NCBI GenBank assembly: GCA_039096225.1
Contig: JBBPEB010000014.1
Span: forward strand, 2,323,978 to 2,387,977
DNA from: Blastocystis sp. Blastoise
Taxonomy: Eukaryota; Sar; Bigyra; Opalinata; Blastocystidae
Direction: 5' to 3'
Length of the DNA: 64,000 nt
Shown here: one piece after another, positions 39,238 through 52,129 of the stretch
How positions within the stretch are numbered: position 1 is the first letter of the stretch
Layout of the letters: each line of letters opens with the position of its first letter
Position numbers and translations under genes: made by a program
Notes under the pieces: model-generated
What the model was told of the DNA's origin: nothing
What the model saw: the letters and a program-made list of their open reading frames with translations, nothing else
Databases searched by the model: none

Positions 39238-41003
39238 TTCCTGTTAACAAAAAAAATACTTAAAAAAAGTAATTTTTGTTAGTTTTTAGGCTTGACATTA
39301 TTTAACTAAAAAAAATGGTCTTAGTTGTTTTGCTTTTTAATCGAATGATATCCACAATACGACTGGCTCAAATATGTCAATGACATAGAGTTTCACATAA
39401 AAAAACATATATGTTTCTTAGGTAAATTTTTAGTACTTTCTTTTAGTAATGTAAGTTTTTTTAAAAGAGATTTCTTCAATTCTATTAAATTAGTATAACA
39501 GACTATTAATCCATTAATATATGTGATTCAATATTTCTCTATTAAAAAGATAATTTGTTAAAACCATCAAAATGATGTTTATAATAACGAATGATCCTGA
39601 AGAATAACTATGACAGTTGGGTTTTTTGTAAAGTTTAATTCACTTAAAAAAGATATATATAGCATATTATATTTTGAACATTAAATTTCTTATGCAAAAA
39701 TGTTAAAAAGGATTCCATAAAAAGAAACTTTTTTAGTGAAAACTTTTTTTAGTTTTTCTTTATTCTTTTGTATAGAGTAAATATTAATATTTTTTACAAT
39801 ATGTTTAGTTAATGAAGGCCTCAAATGATAGAGTAGAGTTGATTGTAGTTGTTCTTGTTAAACATTTAAGTAGATAGGAAATGTTGACTTTCGGTTTATT
39901 AAAGGGTTGTAAATTGTATTTAAAATAATGTATAGAGATAAAATATAAAGAAAATAGTTTTATTATAATGATAATTATAAAAGAATATTAAAAAATAGAA
40001 CACAGATTGTTGTTAAAAATTGATTTACGGTAAAAGTTAACTGAATCAGAATAATTTTGTTGAATTTCTTGATTAAAACTTTTGTTTTTTAAACTTTCTC
40101 TTTTAATTATTATTTTTTGCTGTAATGATTTAATTAGATTTAATAGATTGAATTACATTAAAGCAAGATATCCCTCTTCAATGTCTAATGTTTATTTTAG
40201 ACTTTATTTGAGTTAATTGCATTGGTGTTTAGAAGTCAAATTTATTTGAGATTGGATCTTTTGTTATGTTCTGAAATTCTTCAGTATAACATTTCAAATG
40301 AGATATTAAATCAAAAAATACTTTTAGTATATATTAGTTTTCTTAATTAGTTATATTTATTTAATATGCGTTTATTTTATAGTATTTAAATGAATACAGA
40401 TCATTTGATGTATTTATTATGATTATTAATTGATATTAGTATTGATTCTTTATGAATTAGCTATAAATTTTTTTTATATTTTATAAATTTTTATTTCATT
40501 GATTTTATTATTAATCTTTTGTAATTTTATAATAATAATATTATATATATGTAGATTTATGATTTAAAAACAAATAGAAAAATATAAAAGTATATATATT
40601 ATTATACTCATTAAATATATATATGTATTTCATGATAATATTTGATTCTATATAAAGAAAGATATAAGGTTTAATTCCGAATACGTGTTATATATGGAGT
40701 TAAAAGATAAAGTAGTGTCGGTTTTCTATATATTTATAACTAGTCATGTATTATTAAATGTAGAAATAGTAGAAATTACAAAATGTCTTTCTTAAATGTT
40801 TTTTTTAAATAAAGTATATATATATACTATTTATTAGTATTATTGATATAGAACTTTAATGAAAAAATTAAGCCCTGTTAAAAAATTTTAAATCTAAACT
40901 TTATAATAATAAGTATATATATTGGAAATATAATAAAAATATATATTATATATATTATATATACATATTATATTTATTGATAAATTTACAAAAATAATAA
41001 ATC
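39238..41003. other. No gene seen, 1.8 kb
   Basis: A/T-rich with T-runs and A-runs, no paired exon-like blocks, and no repeat worth naming. It includes scattered stops in all frames and TA-rich patches after 40.5 kb. Confidence 0.5.
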
Positions 41004-41039
41004 TTATAGTATATATATGCAGGTTTGTTTCAAATCATT

Positions 41040-41720
41040 TGGGTTATAATATGTTGAAGATGGATATTGATTTATATGAAGAAGAAGAAGAATAAGAAGA
41101 AGATCGAAATAAGAGAATAGAAATTTGTATGAAAAGAAGAGTAATATGAGTAGATGAAAGATCATAGATGGAAATAAGAATGAAATGAGAATGGAACAGA
41201 GATAAGAATAAGAAATATATATGTAATAGAAGAAGAAGGAAAAAATGAGAATAACCAATTTTAAATGAGAAAGATAAGGAATGGGCAAGGATAAGAATAA
41301 AGATAATTTCATAGAAAAGGAAAGGAGATGAAGAAAGAGAAGTAAAAGTAGAAAGTGTATAGAAAGAACATGTAGATGAAGAAATAAAAGGAATGGAATG
41401 AAAATATATATAATTGGAAGGAGATGAGAAAGGAAGTAATGATATAAAAAGGAAATGAAAAAGAAGAAGAATAAAGTGATGAAAATGAAGAAGAGTAGGT
41501 AATGATAAGAGAAGAAGAACCAGTAATAATTAATAGAAAGGAAAGAAGAAAGAGAATGAAAAAACTGGAATATACTATAAAGGAACATGAAATAAAACAG
41601 AGTATTAAGAATAACTATAACTGTTTTATGTAACATAAGAATATAAAATAAGTAGAATTAGGAGAGAAGAGTGAATAGAAGAGTGAAAGTGAGAAAAAGA
41701 CAAATATAGGACAAGAGGAG
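41040..41720 (+). repeat. Purine-rich tract, about 680 bp
   Basis: The plus strand is dominated by A and G (GAAGAAGAAG, AAGAGAAG, GGAAAGGAGATGAAG) with few pyrimidines. On the minus strand this leaves an open frame of 210 codons (41004-41636) that encodes only Phe/Leu/Ser/Tyr/Ile-rich sequence, because stops on that strand would need T-rich plus-strand triplets. The frame has no domain, no regular helix/loop pattern and no introns, so I read it as a by-product of the strand bias. A real multi-pass membrane protein is the less likely alternative. Confidence 0.55.
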
Positions 41721-42229
41721 AAAATAAGAATGAAGAAAAATATATATAAAAATTTTGGATATATATATATAAATAAAAATGAGAATAATTAAAAATAAAT
41801 TTGCTCAATAAATATATTGAATGACACTAATCACAAAGATAAATAAAAATGATTCTCAATAATAAAGAAAATACTACGACGTAAACAAAGTATAATAAGG
41901 TAATGTTATATATATATACCATATAAAAGAGAAACCAAGAATATAGTGATCCGAAAAGCAAGAATTAGACTCTATAGCATTACAATAAATTATATAAAGT
42001 ATTATATAATAATGGTTATAAAAAATATATAGAAATAAAAATATATATATTTACAATCTGAATATAAATCAAGCCAATCTATATCAATAATGAATATTTG
42101 AACTTTTTAGATAGTTTATTTGGCAAAGAAATTTACTTTATTATATTATTTAAGACAAATCTATCGATACAATTAAGTTCTTTTTTCCTAAAAGATTTAA
42201 AAGTCATTCAGTTAGCATGATGAGTCAAT

Positions 42230-42430
42230 TATGACTATCTTAGGAAGCCTAAAGAAATGGTTTTGTGTAGTGACGTCACATCATCCCATTTATAACAACA
42301 AAACAATAGCTGATCATCTAGTTCAACCAAACTGCATCACCTAGATAAGCTCATATTAGAAGATGGAGACAGACCAATGCAGATTAATTCAACAATGGAG
42401 ACTGCAAGACACTCTAATATACTTCTAGGG
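42230..42430. other. Higher-G+C patch with a TGACGTCA palindrome
   Basis: This 200-bp patch stands out from its surroundings by composition. It contains GTAGTGACGTCACATCATCCC, in which TGACGTCA is the perfect CRE/bZIP site. The plus strand is open for 37 codons around it (MTILGSLKKWFCVV...). It ends at a CCTATATAAAG that would be an acceptor on the minus strand. It could be an old exon or a regulatory block; I cannot decide. Confidence 0.3.
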
Positions 42431-43443
42431 CCTATATAAAGATAAATATATGCTTAAAGCATACAAAAACGAGATTAATCATATTTTTATGGGATTATTG
42501 AAACTTCACAATAAATTAATTTATTAAATTCTATTGGGATCTTAATAATTCTTCTTTTTATTGATTATTATTTTATTTAAATACTTTAAGCTGTTTTTCT
42601 TTCTCTTGATGTCTTGTTGTTATTGTTGGAATATATATTTAAGTAAATAAGATTAGTTAATTGGTTAATTATTTATAGAGTATTGAATACAATAAAACTG
42701 ATAATTTCAGTCATAAGGAAATCGTTATACTTGATGAAATTAACAAGAATGAGTTGCATATACGATAGTCATTTGATTGAGTAAATTAGTGGAATTATGA
42801 GAAAAACTAGGTTTATGTGTGTTTAAATTTAAATTCTATATTGTTTTGAATAGGTCTTTTAGTAAACAAATCATTTATGATAGAGTTACAAGCAAAATTG
42901 ATTTTTCTTATTGATATGTTGAGTTAGAATATCGTTATTTTATTTTTCTATAAATAATTTGAATTTTCTTCTGACATATTTATCCAGATGCTAATTAGAA
43001 TAGTTTTCTAGGTAATATAAATCTGTTTAAGTTCTTCAAAAGTATTAAAAAGTAGTTTATAAATGTTAGAAATGATTATTAATGTCAATCATGTTAATAC
43101 TAACAATTAAAATCACTTCTAAGAGTATAAACAAAGAATGCATTGTTCGTTTATAGTCTTCAAGCTATTATTGATGAATATTTATATTTTATTTGTGTCT
43201 AGAATGGATCAATAAGATGATAAACAGAATGAATTAATGAAGAGAAGATTCTAAGTGAATGTAATTGTGAATGTGTTGTGTGTTAAGTAAACGTATCTAA
43301 AAACATTATATACAAATGACAAACGATTCATAGAGTTTATTTAATTACTTGAAACTCAACATAACGAATTAATTTGATACATATGAATGAAACTATCTAT
43401 AGAGAAAAAATATTTATAATTTTCCAAAAAACATAATAAATGA
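42431..43443. other. No gene seen, 1.0 kb
   Basis: A/T-rich sequence without exon-like blocks, ORFs or repeats I would name. Confidence 0.5.
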
Positions 43444-43511
43444 CCTTAGATCAGGAATTGAACCTGATAACAATCTATGAATGATTGTTACTGACCATAT
43501 TCAGTCTAAGG
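43444..43511 (-). tRNA. tRNA-like element with apparent anticodon TCA
   Basis: The 68-nt minus-strand sequence has a perfect 7-bp acceptor stem (CCTTAGA/TCTAAGG), a perfect 5-bp T-stem with a canonical loop (TCAGG TTCAATT CCTGA, close to the B-box GGTTCAATTCC), and an anticodon stem CAATC/GATTG that can extend to 7 bp. The 7-nt loop ATTCATA places TCA at the anticodon. TCA would read UGA. The D-arm is poor (ACTG/CAGT at best, overlapping the acceptor stem), position 37 is T, and the variable loop is only 3 nt. A T6 run about 20 nt downstream on the minus strand could end pol III transcription. It is either a divergent tRNA, a tRNA pseudogene or a tRNA-derived repeat; it is too short for tRNA-Sec. 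Confidence 0.4.
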
Positions 43512-46500
43512 AATATTAATTATATGAATATAACTCTATGTACATTTAACAGAAAAGAAACTATAAAAAAAATTATATATATTGTATATAAACGATTACT
43601 AAAGAACCTATATAATGAAAGACTGTAGAATAAAAAGATTTAGTAGAATATATAAGGAATATAAGTATAATAAAGAATATAATAAAAAAAAGCGATTAAC
43701 ATAAAATCAATATTGTATAATATATACATATATATATATAGACAGGAAAAATGTAAGAGATATCTTCTATAATAGACAGTAAGAGAATGAAAAGAATAAA
43801 AAAAATATATATATGTCTGAATCGGCTATAATTAAGTTTAGAATATATATATTATTATAAGAGAAATAAAAAATATAAAGTAATATTTATATATAGAATA
43901 CTTAATCAACAATATAATAATAGTTTTTATAAATAGTCTAGATTTTATTGGTATAATTAATAATATATATAAAGAAAAAAAATCTTATTGTAAAATAATA
44001 ACTAGAGAATATATAACAAGGATTAAATATATATTAAAAAAGGTTGAATTCTATATACAAAAGAGTATTTGTTTTAGATCAATCCTATATATATATAAAT
44101 GTGTATGCAGAAATAATAGTATTAAAAAAGAAACCTATATATATATATATAATTCTAATCTTATCTGAAATCAAATGAAAGCCACTGTTAAAGACTATAT
44201 ATATGAAATCTAGATAAAAAATATTAACAATTCAAAATTAATTAAAAAATTTTTATATACGAATTATGTTACGATTATATAAACATAAGAATATATATAT
44301 ATACAATAATAATAAACAAAAGAGTTCAATATATAGCATACCTTAGAAACACGAAAGGATAACTTCTCTATAAATGTCATTATATACACATTATATCATC
44401 ATTAACTATAAATAATTATATAAGATTATTATCTCTAATATCTATATATAATAGTCAAATAATAAGTGTATATGAAATATAATAGTCATATAAATATTAA
44501 ACTATATAAACTATTTGAATAATATAAAAAAAGAATCCTCTAAACATTTATAATAATAATAATAATAATATATATACTAATAACAATATCACACTATATA
44601 TATATAACTATATACCTTCTATACATTGAAATTAATAAGTATAAATTTCATAATATAAGAATAAAATATCATTCTATATATAAATAAAATTAATATATAA
44701 ACATATATATATTATAAAATAATAAACACCACAATATATTTGATAAAAAATAATATATTAGAAATATATGAATGTAATATATATATACCTAATCACGTAG
44801 TATTATTGATGTAGAGTCACTGATTAAATATCTATAATAATAGTATATATACATATATATAGAGTAAAAATAATATATAAATTAATATAAAATATTTAAA
44901 AAATTGATGAGTCATAATATATGTTTATATATAATAAAAAATTTATTTTATATTTATATTGAATTGTTTTGTGTCTATACATTAATAACCAATATATATA
45001 TATAAGAGAAAGAGTGTAATATATATATACCTTTTGTAAAGTAACTAAATAATCTAATTTAATCATTATTATGTCTATATAGTAATTATAAAATATATAA
45101 ATATAATATATATATATAATAGAACCTCAGTCATAAGGAAATAAAAACTATAATAAAAATTTAATTTAATAAATATATATATAAATTTAATAAAAATAAA
45201 TAAATAGATACTCTTCAAGTATGTATATATATTAAGATTTTTTCTATATATAATCATTATTAATTCACATATTAAATATAAAGAATAATTCTTAATATAT
45301 ATATATATACACTCAAGGAGTCGATGATGGTGATAAAACCAAATAGTTTCAAGAATTCTAAACCAATAATCAGTCACCATTTTTCTAATAAAATATAAAA
45401 CCACTTGAATATCTAGAAGGACATAGACATCATTTTCTTAGTAATGGAGACCAATTGTTTTTTTATTTTTAATAATTTCCTAAAAATAATTGAATATTAA
45501 AATAAGATATCACGTAACATATCACTAGAGCATTCACCAAAGAATGTTCTCAACGATGAAATGTCCATCATTACGTTTTCTTCCAATATCGAGTAACCAA
45601 TGCTATCAGTCTATTTACACCAGTTTTTTAAACCTATATAAATAATATTAAATCAAATAAACACATACTTTAAAGAATGAATCACCAATTGGTTTATTAT
45701 TTAAATTCATTTCAATTCTAATCTATCATAATATACCGAATAAAACATACTATAAATATAAATAATAAAATAACACTCTATAAAATTAAATAATCCACAT
45801 AATAATATTTAGATAATATTTTTTCTTAGGAATTCATTTAAGCTGATGCTGAAAATTGCTTTCACGGATTGAAAGCAATCTAAAAGACTCCAAGAATAAG
45901 GACCATATCAAAGAAGACTTTTTTTCCCATACTTTGAACGTGGAATTTAAAAAAAACCCATTTTTTAAATTTGCTTATATCTCTATCCATATTGTGTATT
46001 CATACTTATTAAATATGTATATTTATATTTAATTATAATAGCAATACAAAACAACTTTAGAACAGAGAAAGAATTTCTTTTATTAACATTATTAACAAAA
46101 TACTATCGAATTTATTATTTATTGAATTTCAGTAATGTTTATTATAATAGATATATAAATAAAAAGATAGCACAGTCGAATTAGTGCTTATTGATGTATT
46201 GATTTTAGTGTAATTCCTCATTAAATCTGATATATTTTTTCTCAAAGAAGGATGATATATTCATATACGTTTTTAAAACAATAAATCTCTATTCAAATAA
46301 AAAAATAGAAGAAATATCTCTGAAAATGTCTGAATAATTATAATCATGAAAATTCTTTAATATCTTACTAACAAATACAATAAATTCACGAATTTATTAT
46401 ATAAAAAAAATACAATTTTTTTTCTTTGTTATCTCAATGATTTATTATATTTTTATTATATTATAGTCATTAAAAAGGTGTTTATACGTTATTTATATAG

Positions 46501-46561
46501 ATTATCGTATTTTGAGTATAATACTATATGATCATTTTCTGCTTATAGTTGTATTTGAGTG
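43512..46561. other. Region of intron-like blocks and coding relics, no intact gene
   Basis: The minus strand repeatedly shows GTATATAT donors (plus-strand ATATATACCT) near 44.35, 44.62, 44.79, 45.03 and 45.31 kb, but few blocks between them stay open. Two read like old exons: about 45310-45400 (DYWFRILETIWFYHHHRLLE) and about 45540-45610 (HWLLDIGRKRNDGHFIVENI). They are not in an obvious common frame. I read the stretch as a decayed multi-exon gene or a spliced noncoding transcript. The last 60 bp (CTTATAGTTGTATTTGAGTG) is the likely 5'-UTR end of the next gene. Confidence 0.35.
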
Positions 46562-49500
46562 ATGTCAGACACTAAATCTTGGTTAAATGAAGAGAAATGT
46601 ATCTGAATATGAATATAAAAAAATTATCAGTTCTAGATTTGTTTACATTTCAAGATGAGACGCAATTATGGATTTCAAGAGAATTTATAGAGAAATATCC
46701 TGAATTACACTTTCATGATATTATACAGCACCCTTATAAATATGAAGATTGCAGTTATTAATAGATATACCTTCACTGAGCATGGATAAAGTGATTTCTT
46801 TTTTGATGGACGATAACAAGGATATTTATTCTTTAAATCTACGAGATAGTTATGATATATATAAAACAATTTTAGAATATCCTGATTTTACTGATATCAC
46901 AATACGAAATGATTTATTATTTCATATAAAAGAATTATTTCCTATATATTTAAAAGAAAATGATTATACACTATATAATTACATGCATCAGATGAAAAGT
47001 GTGGATAATTTAAAGTTCCCTAAGGAATTATTTAATTTAAATAAGAAAGAAATTGACATAGATGGTATTTATGTTATTCTTTACTAATAATGTATTATAC
47101 AAGGATTATTTACTCCTCAACGAAAAGATGAATTATTATATTATTCTCTTCTTTTTAAAATTATGAATATTACTAAAGTTGATATTAAATGTATATATTT
47201 AATATATTAGTTTATGATAATAACATATATAGATAATTATGCATCCGATATTCCATTAGAATATATATGTCCATCATGTATTCAAGATATATTCCCTTCT
47301 TTAGAAGAATTAAAAGTAATTAGTATATATATAATTTTATAATAATAAATATACCTATAGTAACAACACATTATAAGAAAACTAATCAATTATTGAATCC
47401 AAATAGTGATGAATATATAATGGAATATTCTCGCCTATACTATAGTGATGAAGATAAAATAAAGAATTCTGATGATTATGAATATTATACTGAATCAGAA
47501 ATGAATGAATATAATAACATGTCTTCTTTAGATACCAATAAACTAGATTATACATCTGTTTTGATTGATTCGTATAATGAAAGAAGAGAAGAGAATATGT
47601 TACCTAAATTATATAAATATGTTGTTGATGAAGCTATATATAAAAATGATTATTCAGAAGTAAAGAAATGCTACGTTAATAACACAGAAGATAGAATCAT
47701 AATTAAATATGATGGCATATATATATATATATTCTATCGCTTCCTTTATTTTATTATCATTTTATAGATAAGAAAAACAGCAAAACATTTGGGTATATAA
47801 TGATATTCTTCTATATTAAGAATGATTATTAAATTATTCTAATATATATATATATAATATAGAATTGACAAAGTATCTTCTAAATGGGGTATTTCTCAAT
47901 TATTACATCTCTTTTCATATTATTCAATTTCACAAATCGAGATTATTACATGTGTATTTATATATATATAATAAACTATTAATATAGATGATTATTCACA
48001 ATATAATGCATCAATAATGGCAAAAGCATTGGAAGAAGGTGTTCTTGATTCTTCAACTACATTAAGTGTTTTCTGCAGTATTCTTTTCTATTTATTATTA
48101 TCAATATTATTATTTAATATAGTTATATATCTTACTAACAAAATTGATGAGAATTTATTTAACAGAATAATGACAACTCATGTATTTCCAAATGTTACTG
48201 AACTCATCTATGATGATGATGATCGTATATATATAATAAATTAGTTATTCTATATATATAGTATTGTTCCAATTATCTTCAATAAAAAACGAATGTTTTC
48301 CCAAATTACATATTATTAATTACGATATACATATAGGTATATTAATGTACCTATAGTTTATCTATTGTTATATAATAGATGTTAATAATTTTGAGTCACT
48401 ATTTCCTAAGAATTTAATGTCTATGATTGATACTAGTCATATAGATAGAATTGATTCTGATCAAAAGAATGAAATAACCTGTCTTTTAAATAAACTAGTG
48501 TATACTCATTCAATTCATATTGATGGAATTGGTATATAGCGAATTTATTATATATATATATTTAAGAATGTAATACTATTTACATAAATAATTCTATTTA
48601 TTTTCTTCGTGTATAGATAATTTTGAGAATTGTTTTCCGAATTTAAAAGAATTATTAGAAAAAAATCTTATTTCCTTTAAAGAACTTTCTAGTATAAAAC
48701 ATTTCTTTATTTTTTCTAATATATTATATGTTTATTATATATATTTATATTCTATAAAGTTGATTTTACTGATTCTGAAAATATCTTAAAGCTAGATTAT
48801 TTTGAGAAATACAACCAAAATATTGATTGCATAGATATTACATTTGAAGGTATCTATTTATATTTAATAAATATATAATATATGACAATAATATATATTC
48901 ATTTGTAGAAGAAGAAGAAGAAGAAAATAATAATAATAATAATGAAGAACATAGTGATGATAAGCAACCTAGTAAAAATGATATAAGAAACTCTTTATCA
49001 AAATTCTTAAAGAGTAGTGTATTACAACATTTGAATAAGTTAACTGTTTCATGTATATTCATTCTTTATATTAAATTATTATCTATTTCGTATAATATCT
49101 ATAGTTGAAGAAGATAGTAGTATAAATTATTTAAAATGGGTATCAAGTCTCTTTGATAACAATATGTTTAATACTATTCATGAATTAACTCTTAATTGTA
49201 TATTATAGTATAAAAATTATATATATATATATATGTAGTATTTTCTATTGATGAAGACACATCCTCTAAATATTTAAATGAATATAAAAATATAATCAAG
49301 AAATTAATTCCTAAGGCTTCTAATGTTATAATACATTGTATATATATACATATATATTATGACAAATTAATAATTATTTAATTACATTATTATATTAAAG
49401 GTAATATGACTTTTATAAACCAATTAATTCAAAAAGAATATTTCCATAATACAAATAAATTAACTATAAGTATATATATATATATAATATTTTAATTATA

Positions 49501-50349
49501 GTATATAATATTATCTCATCCTAATTATAATACATTTCATTCTAGATACCAACGATATACCCAATGATTTTTTTTTCAAACTATATACTACGGATAATTT
49601 CCCTCAATTAAAATCTATACAGTTTTGTATATATATGTATATTAAGAATAATAATAATTATTTTAATAATATATATCAATAGGCTGCCATTTTTTTACAG
49701 ATTTTTCTTCTGTTTTTATTCAAGAATTATGTAAATATATACATAATAATAACTTTCTATCATCAACTACTATTCAATTATATGGTATGTAATCATATAT
49801 CATTATAGTAATATTCATTAATATTTTTATTGATATAGAAAACTTCTCTAATGATAAATATATTTATAATCCTGAAGTTTCAATTTTTAGACTTAAATAC
49901 GACACTAATATATTTATGGATACAATTATTGGTACAAATGGTATATATATAAATATATATAACATAGTATATATAAATATAGATAAAGTGATGAATAAAT
50001 ATGAGATAGAAACATTATTTGATTGTATAAATGGAATTCAAACTAAACATTTAAAATACATAAAAATATGTATATATTAGTCTTCAATCTATTGTATAAT
50101 ATTTCATTATAATAGATATATATGATGAAGAACAATTATCAAAACTTATCAATTTTATTACTTTAGGAAAGATTTCTCAATTGAAAGAAATTATTATTTA
50201 CATTAGTATATATATAATTATTTATATTTATATTCTATTATTTAGGTGATAAGATCTCTTCTGAACATATTGATATATATAAAAATAAACTGAATTATTC
50301 GTCATTTATTCAAGAAAATCATGTAAATTATGAATTCAACTTATTTTAA
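46562..50349 (+). pseudogene. BTB/LRR-like gene, copy 2, one frameshift (22 introns)
   Basis: It starts with an ATG (MSDTKSW); exon 1 46562-46598 and exon 2 from 46637 match copies 1 and 3. In the BTB-like exon, copy 1 has GGTAGCTATTATATAGAT while this copy has TGCAGTTATTAATAGAT, one base shorter near 46757-46762. This shifts the frame into TAA TAG; the rest of the exon is open in the shifted frame. Everything downstream is intact: I could follow all 22 introns to the stop at 50347-50349 (ENHVNYEFNLF). Of these, 21 are phase 1; one donor near 47716 looks like G|GCATAT, a GC donor. LRR-like strand ends include KLTVS, HELTLN, SNVIIHC and LKSIQFC. An Asn/Glu run lies near 48.9 kb. Such an otherwise clean gene with one indel is either a very young pseudogene or a sequencing error. 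A TLDc gene follows 1.8 kb downstream. Confidence 0.7.
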
Positions 50350-52129
50350 TTTTACTTTTTTTGCTGTTTTTTAATATTTATATTGTTCTAATTAATTCTC
50401 TATTTCTTTTCATATTTCTCAGAAAGTATTCATAACGTTTCTACTCATTATATTGTATATATTTTTGTTTCATTTTAAAGTTGTAATGATTAAATACATT
50501 TGAAATATAGAAGCAAATGATTAAAACGATTTAGGTTTGAATATGATTTTTATACTTATTAGGAATCTATTGTTATATTCTAAATACTCCTCTTTATTAG
50601 TATTATTTCTATCAATATAGATCTATTTCAATGATATATAAAGTATAAGTAGATATCATTTTTTTATTAAAGTAGACTGTATTATATTTTTCAAATGATA
50701 GAGAATACAGAAAAGATTTTTACTTTATTAGTCCTATTTTTATTAATATACTAAAAAAATAATAAGATTCTTTTTTAAATAATTTATAACTTGATTAAAA
50801 TAGTGTTATATAAGATGCTTGTTTAATTATTTAATAAGAATTTTCAAAAAATAATTATATGTAATATATAATACATTGCTTATTGAATTATATATTTATG
50901 CTATGATAAATAAGGTTTATAAATTATTGAATTATATGTATATAAACAGAAATATCAATGAATATATGTTTTATTTAATAATTATATGCGTTGACAACAA
51001 CTATTTATGAATCAAATGAAGTTTTATATGGGTAGTGATTTTATCTTAAATACATCATAATTTATTAAATAACTTTAAATATATGTAGATTATTAGTTGA
51101 AAACTGTAAAATAAATATAATCGATATTATTCTTATTAATTGATATATTACATTTATTAACATATCAAAAATATTGAAAACTATATATACATTTATATTA
51201 GCATTAATATCTTTTTGAATTTGCTATCAAAAATAGTTGTTACTCATCATATTTATAGATAATATATTATGAATAATAATAATAAATTACATGGGATATC
51301 ATGATAAATTATTGTATAAAAATTAGAGGACAATATGGTGTGAAATAGAAGTGGTACTAATAATAATAAATAGTAGAGAGAAATGATGGAAAGAGGAGAT
51401 ATAACTGCGTCAGAAGACAATAGAAAATATTTTTGATTAATCTATATATATATGTTGCAAATATATTTTATTAAATAAAAGAAACTTGTTAATTATAATT
51501 AGAAAAAGAGAACGATTATAAGAAAAACATAACAATAACATTTTAGAATAGTCATAATTATCAAAGCCAAGTATATATATTATACATAAATATAAGTAAA
51601 ACATATTTTCAGATAAAATAAGAGGATTACAGAAGAAATTGCAAATCAAACAAGTTATCAAAAATGAATAAGAATACTGTAATATTATACTAGTGTTGCA
51701 TATGTTTTATCAGTATTCAATTCATTGTTTAAATACTAAATGATGTGAAGATTTAGTAATGAACAGTCCATTCTAACAAATTTATAGCATTCTTATATGA
51801 AATATAATAATTCACAATTATTTGAAATACTTCTTATACTTATAAATGCAAAATAAGTGACTAATAAGGAAAGAAAATTAATTGAAAAATAAACACGGGA
51901 AATTATTTTCCAAAAAAAAATTAAACGAGACAACAAATACTTTGGGAGTGACTGAAAGAAATCCACGACAAAAAACCTACCCTACAAAATTAATATTGTT
52001 CGCCTTGAAGAGGGAGAAACACATTTAAAAGTAGATACTTGTATTTCAAAAGAGTTTCTTTAAAAGAGACTAAGCTTTTGAATTAGGGATACTGCTTTGT
52101 TCTTCAAATATTCATATTTCATAAATCAA
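50350..52129. other. Intergenic spacer within cassette 2
   Basis: 1.8 kb between BTB/LRR copy 2 and TLDc copy B. No supported gene. A 74-codon hydrophobic frame at 51437-51661 (minus) has no exon-like neighbours and is probably chance. 51.95-52.05 kb is a little richer in G+C and is the likely promoter of copy B. Confidence 0.5.

Noticed and set aside
41004-41636. 210-codon minus-strand frame as a multi-pass membrane protein
   Set aside because: It lies opposite a purine-rich tract that removes stops. Its composition is almost only Phe, Leu, Ser, Tyr and Ile, with no loops, charged pattern or introns, unlike every real gene in the window.
43444-43511. Reassignment of UGA because of the TCA anticodon
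   Set aside because: Exons of up to 6.2 kb contain no in-frame TGA and genes end in TAA, so there is no sign of UGA being read as an amino acid in these genes. tRNA-Sec is excluded by the short length and absence of a long variable arm.
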